Shown piece by piece: positions 52,092 through 61,534 of a stretch of 64,000 bases of DNA (position 1 is the first letter of the stretch; every line of letters begins with the position of its first letter). The stretch spans positions 1-64,000 of the forward strand of contig NZ_QJUA01000017.1 of NCBI RefSeq assembly GCF_003254575.1, given 5' to 3'. The stretch is from Mycobacterium kyogaense (GTDB lineage: Bacteria; Actinomycetota; Actinomycetes; Mycobacteriales; Mycobacteriaceae). A model generated the notes under the pieces. The model did not search any database, had not been told where the DNA came from, and was given only the letters and a program-made list of their open reading frames with translations. A program made the position numbers and the translations under genes.

Positions 52092-53519
52092 GTGGCCGTT
52101 CTGGACCTGCGCAGTACGAGGGCTCTGCGAGCGCTGCCAGACACCGGTGAGGCGGTCGCCGAAGCCGTCCGGATCAGGCCGTTCGTGGTCCGCATGCTCG
52201 CCGCGACCGCGCTCGGCGCCGCCGGGTGGGCACCGCTCTACCTCGGGTTATTCCGAGATCTACCGGGTGAATCGCGCTGCGCCTACCTGCTGGCCGTCCC
52301 CGTGCTGCTCGTCGCTCTCGCAGCCGGTCACCGGAACCCGCCCTGTGGCGTCGGCGACGCCGAGTCGGACTGGATCGTCGCAGTCCTCCTCGGCGTCGCC
52401 GGCGTCGCAGGGATCGCGGTCCTCGCCGAGCGACTGCCCACACTGGCCGGGCTGTGGCGCCTGCCCGCACTCACTGGCGTGGTCTGGTTTGCGTGTGTGC
52501 TGATCCTGCTCTTCGGCGTCCGGCACGTGGTGCGCATGTGGGCCGTCTGGGTGTTCGCGCTGGCCACCGCCACTCCACTGCCGTTCCTGCTCCTCACCGC
52601 GGAGCTCGGCGGCAGCGACCGCGCGGCGGCGGCCGTGTCGGCGGGAATCGGCGCCGCGGCGGTCGCGATCGGGACCCCGGGAGTGCCGTGGCGCCGACGC
52701 TCGGTGGCGGCCATGGCCTGCCTCGGCCTCGGTCTGCTGATCGTGTGGGCAGCCGCTGGAACGGGACAGTCGATCGGGCTGACGATGCTCGTCACCGCCG
52801 TCCTACCCGTCGCGACGATGCTGACCGTCCGGGGCACCAACCCCTCCGTCCCGCAGGATTTTCCGCTGCCCAAGCGGTCCGCGCCGGCGATGGCGTTCTT
52901 GGTCCTGCTGGCCGCGGCCCTGCCCCTGCTCACCGTGCCTGCCCCACCATCGCGCGCCGCCGCTGTGTCCGTGGACCCCGGGTGGATCCAGCGCACAGCG
53001 TGGGGCACCCCGCGCAGTTTCCCGTTCATCACCCACTACCTCGGTCCGGACAGCACGCTGCAGCGTTTCTCGATTCTTCCGGTGGACGGGCTGCCCGCGG
53101 CGGCCGTGGACGTGATGAGCACGCCCGACGCGGGCGCTCTACGCGACCTGGCCGACGCAGTCTGGTATCCCTCGGCCCGCCCTCTGGACTACCGCCCCGC
53201 ACCGCACCCGATGCCCGACGGCGCGCGAATCCTGCACAGCAACGCCGATTCCGTCACCACCGGGGCCGAGGCGCCCTGGTACGCCGTGACCTGGACCTGG
53301 ACCAGCGGGACGCTGCACCAGCGGATCACCGTCATCGTCAGTCAGTCGCTGACCGGAGCGGTCCCACCTCCCGCACCCCTGTCGATGCCCGCCGCGTCGG
53401 TGCGCCCACTGCTGTGGCTGGCCCGCCAACAACCCGACGACACCGGGGACATCGACGAGCTGGTCGCTGTGCGGGCCCGCGCCGTCGTCGCTGCGGTGGC
53501 CGCGGTGGCCAGTGTCTGA
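52092..53519 (+). CDS. Polytopic membrane protein, first gene of the GT2 cassette
   Basis: The protein has 475 residues and starts at GTG with a strong ribosome site (GAGGGGG). About nine hydrophobic helices fill the first 290 residues, and an extracytoplasmic C-terminal domain of about 150 residues (WIQRTAWGTPRSFPFITHYLG...YAVTWTWTSGTLHQRITVIVS) follows. I do not recognise a family. The layout recalls exosortase/EpsI-type fusions, but I cannot find the catalytic Cys/Arg set. The stop overlaps the GT2 start by 8 nt, so it is part of the same production line. Confidence 0.75.
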   Translation: MAVLDLRSTRALRALPDTGEAVAEAVRIRPFVVRMLAATALGAAGWAPLYLGLFRDLPGESRCAYLLAVPVLLVALAAGHRNPPCGVGDAESDWIVAVLLGVAGVAGIAVLAERLPTLAGLWRLPALTGVVWFACVLILLFGVRHVVRMWAVWVFALATATPLPFLLLTAELGGSDRAAAAVSAGIGAAAVAIGTPGVPWRRRSVAAMACLGLGLLIVWAAAGTGQSIGLTMLVTAVLPVATMLTVRGTNPSVPQDFPLPKRSAPAMAFLVLLAAALPLLTVPAPPSRAAAVSVDPGWIQRTAWGTPRSFPFITHYLGPDSTLQRFSILPVDGLPAAAVDVMSTPDAGALRDLADAVWYPSARPLDYRPAPHPMPDGARILHSNADSVTTGAEAPWYAVTWTWTSGTLHQRITVIVSQSLTGAVPPPAPLSMPAASVRPLLWLARQQPDDTGDIDELVAVRARAVVAAVAAVASV

Positions 53520-54933
53520 TCACCTCGCGGAGCATCTGTCCGCCCGCACCCTGTTGGGCCGGCGCACCCTGTTCCGCACCGGACTGGCCGCCGTTCCGGT
53601 CGTCGCCGCTGTGGCCTGCTGGCCGCACGTGATCCTGCCGGCCGTGACCGCGTTGGCGGCTCTGCTGTACCTGGTGTCGAGCCTGGATCGAAACCTGCTG
53701 CTGCTCAGAGGTCTTCATGCCTCGGCGCTGATCCGCATCGACGCCGACGAGGCGTTGGCGATCCCAGACGACGACCTGCCCGTCTACACCGTGCTGCTTC
53801 CGGTCTACGACGAACCCTCGATCGTGTCCAACCTGATCAACGGTGTCGGCAAGCTCGACTACCCGGCAGACAAACTCGAGATCCTGCTCCTCGTCGAAGA
53901 AGACGACATCGCCACCCAGACGGCGCTACTGGATGCGGACCTGACCTCCGTGCGCGTCGTGATCGTCCCGCACAGCCAACCCAAGACGAAGCCCAAGGCC
54001 TGCAACTACGGCATGTCCCTGCCTGATCTGCGGGGTGAGCTGCTCACCATCTACGACGCCGAGGACATTCCCGATCCGCTGCAATTACGCCGTGCCGCAG
54101 CCGCTTTCCGGCAGCTGCCCGCCGACATCGGATGCCTGCAGGCCCGACTGGGCTACTTCAACGAACGGCAGAACCTGCTCACCCGGTTCTTCTCGCTCGA
54201 GTACGACCAATGGTTCGGCGTGGTGCTGCCCGCCGTCGAGCAGGCACGGTGTGTGGTGCCACTGGGCGGGACCTCGAACCACATGCGCGTCTCGGTCTGG
54301 CGCGAAATCGGCGGCTGGGACGAATTCAACGTCACCGAGGACGCTGATCTCGGGGTGCGGCTCGCCCGGCATGGCTACCGGACGCTGATCCTGGACTCGA
54401 TCACGTTGGAAGAGGCCAACTCCGACGTGGTCAACTGGATACGCCAACGCTCCCGCTGGTACAAGGGCTACCTGCAGACCATGCTCGTGGCTCTGCGCGA
54501 TCCCGTCGGGCTTCATCGCACGATCGGGACCAAAGCCACGCTGCGCCTGATCAACATGACCGGTGGCGTCCCGCTGACCAGTGCGGTGAACATCGCGTTC
54601 TGGTTCGCGCTGCTGGTCTGGGTGCTGGGCCGGCCCCCGTTCATCGAGATGCTGTTTCCGCCGATGACCTACTACGTGTGCCTGACGTTGTTCATCATCG
54701 GCTCGCCGCTGTCGGTCTACTCCGGGGTGATCGTCACCCGAGCGCTCGGCAAACCGCATCTCGCCTGGGCCGCGCTGCTGACCCCGCTGTACTGGGTGCT
54801 GCAGTCGATCGCAGCGCTGAAAGCCATCTACCAGTTGGTGTTTCGGCCGTCCTTCTGGGAGAAGACGGTGCACGGACTCAGCCACCCGCTCGACACACCC
54901 ACGACTGTCCCCACGGAAGGTTCCCCTCGATGA
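53512..54933 (+). CDS. Processive family 2 glycosyltransferase (cellulose-synthase-like)
   Basis: This 473-residue membrane GT2 has two N-terminal helices (about 23-57), a GT-A catalytic domain and three to four C-terminal helices. The synthase motifs are D131-D132 (VEEDD), the YDAED metal site (182-185), TED (275-277) and Q312-x2-R-W316 (QRSRW), the set seen in processive enzymes such as cellulose, mannan and hyaluronan synthases. It would polymerise a sugar from an NDP or polyprenyl donor while moving the chain across the membrane. No PilZ domain is present. The stop overlaps the next ATG (ATGA). Confidence 0.85.
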   Translation: MSDHLAEHLSARTLLGRRTLFRTGLAAVPVVAAVACWPHVILPAVTALAALLYLVSSLDRNLLLLRGLHASALIRIDADEALAIPDDDLPVYTVLLPVYDEPSIVSNLINGVGKLDYPADKLEILLLVEEDDIATQTALLDADLTSVRVVIVPHSQPKTKPKACNYGMSLPDLRGELLTIYDAEDIPDPLQLRRAAAAFRQLPADIGCLQARLGYFNERQNLLTRFFSLEYDQWFGVVLPAVEQARCVVPLGGTSNHMRVSVWREIGGWDEFNVTEDADLGVRLARHGYRTLILDSITLEEANSDVVNWIRQRSRWYKGYLQTMLVALRDPVGLHRTIGTKATLRLINMTGGVPLTSAVNIAFWFALLVWVLGRPPFIEMLFPPMTYYVCLTLFIIGSPLSVYSGVIVTRALGKPHLAWAALLTPLYWVLQSIAALKAIYQLVFRPSFWEKTVHGLSHPLDTPTTVPTEGSPR

Positions 54934-56888
54934 CGCTCCCGCTTTCCCGACGCCTCCCCCGCCTGGTCACCGCGTTGGCCGTGACCGCCAGTCTGGCCGT
55001 CCTGCCCGGCGTCTCGCCCGCCGCAGCCGAACCGTACGTGGAAGCGGTGGCGGGTCCGTCGGTGACGCCGGCGATCGGTTGGGCGCAGCTGGGGCTCTCC
55101 GATCGGATGGACATCATCGGCGCGAACCTGCCTGCAGACGTCAGCGTTCCGGTGCCCAACGGGGTGACCCCGACTCTGTTGACCGGTGAGGTCGGCTCCA
55201 TCGTCAACGTCACCAACGGCCGCGTCGACGTCATCGACGGCCGCGGTGTCGTGCTGGGGGTGATCCCACTGCCCGCCGGCGCCATCAGTGTCCCGTTCAC
55301 GATCGACACCTCAGCCGCCCAGGTGATCGACGGGCGAACGAGACTCAGCTTCGTCGTCCGCGACACCGGACCCGCCGCGACGACGTGCACGCAGCCCCCC
55401 GCGGTGACGCTGAGCCGTCTGGCCACCACCTTCTCCGGACCCGCGCCCGACCCCACCACTGTCGCCGGCTTCCTTCCCGGTTACCTCGACCACGTAGTGA
55501 TCCGCGTCGACCCCGCCCCCTCGCCTGCCGTCGCCCAGGCCGCACTGGATCTGGTCGCCAAGCTCACCCGGCTCTACCGGCCGATGCCGGTCCGCGTCGA
55601 CGTGAGCACCGGCGCAGAGCCCGGTGTGGTCTCGCTGCAGTCACTCTCGGGCACCACCCGCGTGATCGACATCCGCGACGGCGGCCGTCCCGGCATCACG
55701 GTGGAGAACCCCGGCACCCCTGCTGCCGTCCTCGCGATCACCGGCACCGGGGAGCAGCTCGCCACGCAGGTCGGGTTGTTCACCGACCGGCGACTCGGCC
55801 TGGCGCAGGGGAACTCGGCGACGCTGGTGTCGAGCCGGGAGGCCTCCGACGTGTCCTCGACCATGAAGACGTTCGGTCAGCTCGGCATCTCGGCCCAGGC
55901 TTCGGTGGTCGGAACCACCACGCTCTACACCGGTTTCGACGCCGCCGCGTTCGGTGTCGGCGCGATCAACGGGGCCGCGGTGCATCTGAAAGCCCATTAC
56001 ACCCCGGTCGTCGGCGGCGAAGGATCGGTGCTGGTGCGTTCGGGAGACACCGTGCTCGCCGCCCACAGTCTCGACGGCTCCGGCACCCTCGACATCACCG
56101 GTGACATCCCGGCCGAATCGATCACCTCCAATGTGGGCCTGGCCGTGGAACTGCGCTACATCCCCCGCCAGGACTGCCCGCCGCTGAGCGATCGTGTGAC
56201 GTTCTCGATCGATCCGCAGTCCACGGTGACGGTGCGGCCCGGCGCGGGTAACCGCGGCGGCTTCGCGGCCCTGCCGATGGCGTTCACACCCGACTTCGAC
56301 GTCGCGATCGACAGCCCCGAGCACCTGCGCTACGCCGCCGCCGCTCTGAACCTCATCGCCCAGCAGACGCAGATCACGTTGCGGCCCAGAGTGACCGAAC
56401 TGTCCGATGCGGCGTCCTCCGGCTCGAGCACACTCGTGGTGAGCGGTGGGCGCGGGCTGGCCGACGCGGGGATGCATCCACCGCTGCTGCCCGGCGCAGC
56501 CGACACCGTGGACGTCGGCAGCGCCCCGTCGTCGGCGGCCACCACGCTGGTCGACCTCCACGCACCGCTGGGCATGGTCCAGGCGTTCACCGACAGCGGC
56601 CGAGCGGTGGTCGCGGTCACCGGCACCGGTGACTGGACGCTGGTCGACGCCACGCTCGATCATGTCCGCGGCCTGCCGAATCGGTGGGGATCGCTCACCG
56701 GCGACGTCGTCGCCACCGGCATCGCCGGCGAGACGGTGACTCTGTCGGTCAGCGAGGGTGATTCGATGCCCCACCAGCCCGCACCGGGCGTGGGATGGCA
56801 GTGGTGGGCCTGGGCGAGCATCGCCGCCGTCGGCGCCGCCGCCGTGGCCGCCGGGGCGACAGTGCTGATCCGCCGCCGCCGCGCGTGA
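54930..56888 (+). CDS. Secreted, membrane-anchored BcsB-like protein
   Basis: This 652-residue protein has a signal peptide (cleavage near AAAEPY, about residue 33), two long beta-rich halves each followed by a small alpha/beta domain, and one C-terminal helix with an Arg-rich stop (WWAWASIAAVGAAAVAAGATVLIRRRRA). This layout, and its position after a GT2 synthase, match the cellulose synthase partner BcsB; sequence similarity by eye is moderate. It could guide a nascent glycan outside the membrane. A GGAAGG ribosome site and the ATGA overlap with the GT2 gene fix the start. Confidence 0.68.
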   Translation: MTLPLSRRLPRLVTALAVTASLAVLPGVSPAAAEPYVEAVAGPSVTPAIGWAQLGLSDRMDIIGANLPADVSVPVPNGVTPTLLTGEVGSIVNVTNGRVDVIDGRGVVLGVIPLPAGAISVPFTIDTSAAQVIDGRTRLSFVVRDTGPAATTCTQPPAVTLSRLATTFSGPAPDPTTVAGFLPGYLDHVVIRVDPAPSPAVAQAALDLVAKLTRLYRPMPVRVDVSTGAEPGVVSLQSLSGTTRVIDIRDGGRPGITVENPGTPAAVLAITGTGEQLATQVGLFTDRRLGLAQGNSATLVSSREASDVSSTMKTFGQLGISAQASVVGTTTLYTGFDAAAFGVGAINGAAVHLKAHYTPVVGGEGSVLVRSGDTVLAAHSLDGSGTLDITGDIPAESITSNVGLAVELRYIPRQDCPPLSDRVTFSIDPQSTVTVRPGAGNRGGFAALPMAFTPDFDVAIDSPEHLRYAAAALNLIAQQTQITLRPRVTELSDAASSGSSTLVVSGGRGLADAGMHPPLLPGAADTVDVGSAPSSAATTLVDLHAPLGMVQAFTDSGRAVVAVTGTGDWTLVDATLDHVRGLPNRWGSLTGDVVATGIAGETVTLSVSEGDSMPHQPAPGVGWQWWAWASIAAVGAAAVAAGATVLIRRRRA

Positions 56889-58540
56889 CCCCGTCACGCC
56901 GGTGGCCCGGCGTCGCGCTCTTCGGCGCGCTCTGCCTCCTCTACACCGTCGTCGGTTCGGTTCTGGTGTTGCGGTACAACATCTTCGAGCCCGACGCCCC
57001 GAACCGGGTGGCCAACGCCGGCTTCGCCCTGCAGTCCCGGCACCCCCACCTGTCGGCCATCGGCTTCGTGTGGAATCCGCTGCCCAGCCTGGTGGAGCTC
57101 CCGCTGGTGTGGCTGAGCCAGTGGCCCGGACTGTCCGCGCTGAAACACGCGGGGCTCGCGGGGGTGATCCAGAGCGCGCTCTTCATGTCCGGCGCGGCAC
57201 TGATGGTTCGCCGGATCGCCTTCGACGCCGGGGTTTCCGCGCTCCTGCGTCGCGTCGCCACGGCCGGCTTCGCACTGCACCCGATGATCGTGATCTACGG
57301 CGCCTCGGGGTTGAGCGAGGCGGCGCAGATGTTCTGCCTGCTGTGGTGCGTGCGCTACCTGATGCGCTGGTGCACCAGCCGGTGGGTGGGCGATCTCGGC
57401 TGGGCCGGAATCGCCTTGGGGGTCGGCTATCTCGCGCGCTACGAGGTGATCCCGGCGGCCGCGGCGGCGGTCGGCCTCGTCGCCGTGATGACGTGGCGGC
57501 GGGCCCCCCGTGAGGTCCGCTGGTCGGCCGCCGCGGCCGACGTCGTGATCGTCGCCTTCCCCGTCGTGACAGCGTTCTTCGTGTGGGCGATCACCGGCTG
57601 GATCATCAACGACGAGTTCTTCGCCACGCTGTCCTCGCAGTACGGCAACGCCAGCCAGGTCGCGGGCCGGCTCGCCCGCGGCACGGCCGACGCCGGGGCG
57701 CAGTGGTCGGTGGTCGCATCCCGGCTGTTCGGGATGCAACCGCTGGTCGGCGTCGCCGTCGCGGTGGCCGTGGTGGTCGCCGTGGCGCGCAAGCGTGCCG
57801 CACCGCTGGTACCGGTCGTCGTGTTCGGCGCCACACTGGCCTTCGCCGCAGTCGCACAACATGATTCACTGACGTTCGGCTGGTTCCGGTTCTATCTGTT
57901 GGCGATCCCGATGGTGATCTGTGTCGGGCTGTCGTGCTGGCAGAAGCAAACCGCTGTCCGGGTGACGGCTGCCGCGCTGGTGAGCGCCTCGGTGGTGGTG
58001 GCGATTCCCGTGACCACGCCGTTGATCGTGGACCAGGACATCGCCTACGGCCAACTCGAGGCGGGCTTCGCATCGCTTCTCGACCCGCAAGCCCATCCCC
58101 CGGGTGAAGATCCGGCTCGGCGCCGGCTGCTCAGCGAGAGACGCCTCGCCCAGTGGTTCGACAGCAAGGACCTTCCGGACGGGTCGGTGTTGATGGACAC
58201 GTTCCTCACCTGGGGGATCTGGCTGTCCTCCGAACATCCCGAACAGTTCGTGATCACCAGTGACTACGACTTCGTCGCTGCCCTGAACCGGCCGTGGGAC
58301 TTCGGGATTCGCTACATCGTCGCCACCAATCCGGGGCGGAACGTGCCGGATGCGCTGAACCGCCGCTACCCGTCGCTCTGGGACGACGGCGCCGGTGTCG
58401 CCGCACTCGGGTACACCACCGACGGACCGACATCCGACGAGATGTTCCGGGTGTACCGAACCACGGGACGGCCGGTCTCGCAGAATCAGCTCGAGGTCAT
58501 GTCGACCGGCACGCTCACGGTGGCCACCAGGCCCAGGTGA
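56885..58540 (+). CDS. GT-C-like polytopic membrane protein
   Basis: This 551-residue protein has about ten helices followed by an extracytoplasmic C-terminal domain (from about 400). An acidic residue in the first outer loop (FEPDAPNRVANAGFAL) and the overall shape suggest a GT-C-fold glycosyltransferase using a polyprenyl-linked sugar, as in mannosyltransferases of the PMT type. This is inference from layout. GTG overlaps the stop of the BcsB-like gene (GTGA). Its 3' end overlaps the convergent EEP gene by 55 nt. Confidence 0.65.
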   Translation: MTPSRRWPGVALFGALCLLYTVVGSVLVLRYNIFEPDAPNRVANAGFALQSRHPHLSAIGFVWNPLPSLVELPLVWLSQWPGLSALKHAGLAGVIQSALFMSGAALMVRRIAFDAGVSALLRRVATAGFALHPMIVIYGASGLSEAAQMFCLLWCVRYLMRWCTSRWVGDLGWAGIALGVGYLARYEVIPAAAAAVGLVAVMTWRRAPREVRWSAAAADVVIVAFPVVTAFFVWAITGWIINDEFFATLSSQYGNASQVAGRLARGTADAGAQWSVVASRLFGMQPLVGVAVAVAVVVAVARKRAAPLVPVVVFGATLAFAAVAQHDSLTFGWFRFYLLAIPMVICVGLSCWQKQTAVRVTAAALVSASVVVAIPVTTPLIVDQDIAYGQLEAGFASLLDPQAHPPGEDPARRRLLSERRLAQWFDSKDLPDGSVLMDTFLTWGIWLSSEHPEQFVITSDYDFVAALNRPWDFGIRYIVATNPGRNVPDALNRRYPSLWDDGAGVAALGYTTDGPTSDEMFRVYRTTGRPVSQNQLEVMSTGTLTVATRPR

Positions 58541-59451
58541 TCGGTGCCGGCCACGTCCACCGTCGCCACCGACACCGCATCGGCGTTCTTGGTCAGGATG
58601 TGGTCTATGCCGAGAAGAGCTGGTACGACGCGGTTCTGGGGGTAGGTACGCAGCAGCCCACCTCCGGCAACGGCGTTCGCGTACCCACCGGTGAGCAACG
58701 CCCGGAACGGCGCCATGTCCGCGGTCGCGTTGTAGTCACCGGCGACGATCACGGCGCCGGCCCCGGCCGTGCGACCGATTTCGGACAGCGTGTCGGGCAG
58801 CCGAGCGATGTCACCGCGCCAGTGGCTGATGTCCTGCGGCCAGGGCGCGGCCAGATGCACCGACAGCACGGTCGCGTCGACGGCCACGCCGGGAATGCGC
58901 ACGCGGGTACCGATCATCGGCAACGAATACCCGTCGATACGACCGGAGTTCACGATCGGGTAGCGGCTCCAGACACCGATGCCGGACGCCAACTGAGCGG
59001 GCGCGATCACCCGGTAGGGGAACGCGACGTCCATGCCCGCGCTGGACAGCCCCGCGGCCGCCTGCGGCGTCATCTCCTGCACGGCGACGATGTCGGCCCG
59101 TTCACTCGCGAGCGCCGCGAATGCCCGCGGATCCGCTTCTCCCATGGCCAGATTGGTGGTGAGAACGCGGACGTCGACGTCCTGACGCTCGGGTGTCCCC
59201 GGTGCCTGGTACCGGGGCAGGTACACCACCACGGCGGCCGCGGTCAGCGCGGCAGCCAGAATGACGAGCAGCCAGCGTCGGCCGACGAGGAGCAGCACCG
59301 CGGCGACGGGTGCGGCGAGCAGTAGGTACGGCGCGGCCGCAGCAGCGATCAGCAGCGGCTGATTGGACAGCGGTAGATACCGGGCGGCCATGCCGGCCGC
59401 GGCGACGACGAGGCCGAGCACGCCCAGCACCGTCGCGAGGACACGGATCAT
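58486..59451 (-). CDS. Membrane-anchored endonuclease/exonuclease/phosphatase family protein
   Basis: This 321-residue protein has three N-terminal membrane helices (to about 85) and then an EEP fold: [20 protein letters not shown] (metal-binding Glu), [28 protein letters not shown] (catalytic Asp-x-Asn) and [10 protein letters not shown] and [11 protein letters not shown]. This group includes nucleases, sphingomyelinase-like and phosphoinositide phosphatases; the active site would be outside the cell. The ATG overlaps the fgd1 stop (ATGA), so it is co-transcribed with fgd1. Confidence 0.83.
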   Translation of the reverse strand: MIRVLATVLGVLGLVVAAAGMAARYLPLSNQPLLIAAAAAPYLLLAAPVAAVLLLVGRRWLLVILAAALTAAAVVVYLPRYQAPGTPERQDVDVRVLTTNLAMGEADPRAFAALASERADIVAVQEMTPQAAAGLSSAGMDVAFPYRVIAPAQLASGIGVWSRYPIVNSGRIDGYSLPMIGTRVRIPGVAVDATVLSVHLAAPWPQDISHWRGDIARLPDTLSEIGRTAGAGAVIVAGDYNATADMAPFRALLTGGYANAVAGGGLLRTYPQNRVVPALLGIDHILTKNADAVSVATVDVAGTDHLGLVATVSVPVDMTSS

Positions 59452-60458
59452 CCCAGGCGGCGCAACCGCGGTTCGAGATCGCGCTGGAACAGTTCCAGGA
59501 AGCGCTTCTGATCGTGACCCGGAGCGTGGAACACCAGATGGTTGAGACCCCAGCCCACGTAGTCCTTGACCTTCTCCACGGCCTCGTCGGGATCGGAGGC
59601 GACGATCCAGCGCTTGGCGACCTGCTCGATCGGCAGCGCGTCGGCGGCCTTCTCCATCTCCATCGGATCGTCGATGGAGTGCTTCTGCTCGGCAGTCAGC
59701 GACAGCGGCGCCCAGAACCGGGTGTTCTCCAGCGCCAGTTCGGGATCCGTGTCGTAGGAGATCTTGATCTCGATCATCCGGTCGACGTCGTCGGGATTCT
59801 TGCCCGCGGCCTCCGCACCTTCCCGCATGGCCGGGATCAGCTTGTCCTTGTACAGCTCCTCGCCCTTGCCGGACGTGCAGATGAAGCCGTCGCCGGCGCG
59901 GCCCGCGTACTTGGCCACCTGAGGTCCGCCCGCGGCGATGTAGATCGGGATGCCGCCCTCAGGCACGTCGTAGATCGAGGCGCCCTTGGTCTTGTAGTAC
60001 TCGCCGTCGAAGTCCACGCGATCGCCCAGCCACAGCTCACGCATCAGCCGGACCGACTCACGCAGCCGGGCGTAGCGCTCCTTGAACTCCGGCCACTCCC
60101 CCTCGTAGCCGGTGGCGATCTCGTTGAGCGCCTCGCCGGTGCCGACGCCGAGGAAGATCCTGTCGGGGTACAGGCAGCCCATTGTCGCGAACGCCTGGGC
60201 GATGACGGCCGGGTTGTAGCGGAACGTCGGGGTGAGCACGGAGGTGCCGAGCACGAGCCGCTTGGTGCGCTCACCGACGGCGGTCATCCAGGCCAGCGAG
60301 AAGGGGGCGTGCCCCCCTTCGTGGCGCCAGGGCTGGAAGTGGTCGCTGACGGTGGCGCTGTCCATGCCGTGCTCCTCGGCGAGCACCGCGAGTTCGACGA
60401 GTTCACGGGGCGCGAACTGCTCCGCCGACGCCTTGTAGCCCAGTTTCAGTTCAGCCAT
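59448..60458 (-). CDS. fgd1: F420-dependent glucose-6-phosphate dehydrogenase Fgd1
   Basis: Fgd1, 336 residues, is a luciferase-like TIM-barrel enzyme that oxidises glucose-6-phosphate and reduces coenzyme F420. The N-terminus [34 protein letters not shown], the [10 protein letters not shown] phosphate/F420 loop and [22 protein letters not shown] are as in mycobacterial Fgd1. Reduced F420 feeds deazaflavin reductases, including the one that activates pretomanid and delamanid. It lies next to pta as in M. tuberculosis, although the GT2 cassette and an EEP gene now separate them. Confidence 0.95.
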   Translation of the reverse strand: MAELKLGYKASAEQFAPRELVELAVLAEEHGMDSATVSDHFQPWRHEGGHAPFSLAWMTAVGERTKRLVLGTSVLTPTFRYNPAVIAQAFATMGCLYPDRIFLGVGTGEALNEIATGYEGEWPEFKERYARLRESVRLMRELWLGDRVDFDGEYYKTKGASIYDVPEGGIPIYIAAGGPQVAKYAGRAGDGFICTSGKGEELYKDKLIPAMREGAEAAGKNPDDVDRMIEIKISYDTDPELALENTRFWAPLSLTAEQKHSIDDPMEMEKAADALPIEQVAKRWIVASDPDEAVEKVKDYVGWGLNHLVFHAPGHDQKRFLELFQRDLEPRLRRLG

Positions 60459-60469
60459 GACTATGTTTC

Positions 60470-60484
60470 TACACTCGCGTCATG
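60470..60484 (+). promoter_or_regulatory. Leaderless promoter of the metallo-beta-lactamase gene
   Basis: TACACT (60470-60475) fits the -10 box and ends 6 nt before the ATG at 60482; no ribosome site is present. It lies in a 23-nt gap to the divergent fgd1 start, so the two promoters must overlap. Confidence 0.4.
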
Positions 60485-61219
60485 AGCTTGGCTGTCGCGG
60501 CCATCACCGACCGCGTGCACTTCGCACACACGGATCTCGTGAACTGGGCGCTGGTCGCAGCGGACGGCGGGGTGATCCTGATCGACGCGGGGTATCCCGG
60601 TGACCGCGACGAGGTTCTCGCGTCCCTGTCCGGCCTGGGTTTCGGCCCGTCCGATGTGCGCGCGATCCTGCTGACGCATGCCCATGTCGATCACCTCGGC
60701 TCGGCGATCTGGTTCGCTCGCGAGCACGGCACGCCGGTGTACTGCCACAGCGCCGAGGTGGGGCACGTTCGGCGCGACTACCTCGAGCAGGCGTCGCCGC
60801 GCGACGTCATCGCCCGCGCCTGGCGGCCGTCGTACCTGCTGTGGTCGTTGGCGCTGGTGCGCAACGGGGGCCTCACTCACGAGGGCATCCCGACGGCGCA
60901 ACCGCTGACCGACGAGGTGGCGGCCGGACTGCCGGGGGCGCCGCAGATCATCGCGACGCCAGGGCACACGGGCGGGCACTGCTCGTATCTGGTCGACGGC
61001 GTACTGGTCAGTGGCGACGCGTTGATCACCGATCACCCGGTGGCGCCGCGCTCCGGCCCGCAGCTGCTGCCGTCGCTGTTCAACCACGATGAGGCGGCCT
61101 GCCGGCGCAGCCTCGATGTCCTCGCCGAGGTGGAGGCCGAGGTGATGCTGCCGGGCCACGGGCCGGTGTGGCGGGGTCCGGTGGCGGAGGCGGCTTATGC
61201 CGCCACGGCGAAGCCGTGA
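60482..61219 (+). CDS. Metallo-beta-lactamase-fold hydrolase
   Basis: This 245-residue MBL-fold protein has the zinc motif THAHVDHLG (HxHxDH), further ligands in GHTGGHC and in SGDALITDHP, and a late His in PGHGPV. The substrate is unknown; glyoxalase-II-like or lactonase activity is typical of such small members. It is divergent from fgd1, matching Rv0406c in M. tuberculosis. Confidence 0.87.
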   Translation: MSLAVAAITDRVHFAHTDLVNWALVAADGGVILIDAGYPGDRDEVLASLSGLGFGPSDVRAILLTHAHVDHLGSAIWFAREHGTPVYCHSAEVGHVRRDYLEQASPRDVIARAWRPSYLLWSLALVRNGGLTHEGIPTAQPLTDEVAAGLPGAPQIIATPGHTGGHCSYLVDGVLVSGDALITDHPVAPRSGPQLLPSLFNHDEAACRRSLDVLAEVEAEVMLPGHGPVWRGPVAEAAYAATAKP

Positions 61220-61220
61220 A

Positions 61221-61511
61221 TCAAACCAGCGTGTCGTAGCCCAGCAGGAAGATCGCGGTCAGGGCCAGGCCGCAGGCGAGGACGATCGCAGGCATCAGGA
61301 TCATGGTGTCGAGTTCGTCGTCGTTGAGCACGTCGTCGTCGAAGCGGCCGAACAGGACCCGCGCGATGCCGGTGCGCCGGAACACGCGCACCATCCGCTG
61401 GACACCCACGGAGTGCCGACGGCGCCCGACGAAGACCCGGGAGAGCCCGCCGAAAACGAACGTCAGCGCAGCAGCGGCCAGCATCAGCCAGCCCACGGTC
61501 GCCTGCGACAC
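61221..61511 (-). CDS. Small membrane protein, function unknown
   Basis: This 96-residue protein starts at GTG and has a helix near each end (GWLMLAAAALTFVFGGLSRVF; TMILMPAIVLACGLALTAIFLL) and a basic-then-acidic cytoplasmic loop (VGRRRHSVGVQRMVRVFRRT; FDDDVLNDDELD). I do not recognise the family. Its stop is 1 nt from that of the convergent MBL gene. Confidence 0.65.
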   Translation of the reverse strand: MSQATVGWLMLAAAALTFVFGGLSRVFVGRRRHSVGVQRMVRVFRRTGIARVLFGRFDDDVLNDDELDTMILMPAIVLACGLALTAIFLLGYDTLV

Positions 61512-61534
61512 AGCGGCAAGCCTATAGGCCCGCG

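Noticed and set aside
52009..52503. 164-codon plus-strand ORF overlapping the first cassette gene
   Set aside because: It lies mostly in a shifted frame of the 52092 gene and has Pro/Ser/Arg-rich shadow composition.
52092..53519. Exosortase or EpsI-type fusion as identity of the first cassette gene
   Set aside because: The helix layout is similar but the catalytic Cys and Arg motifs could not be found, and no sorting-signal proteins are nearby.
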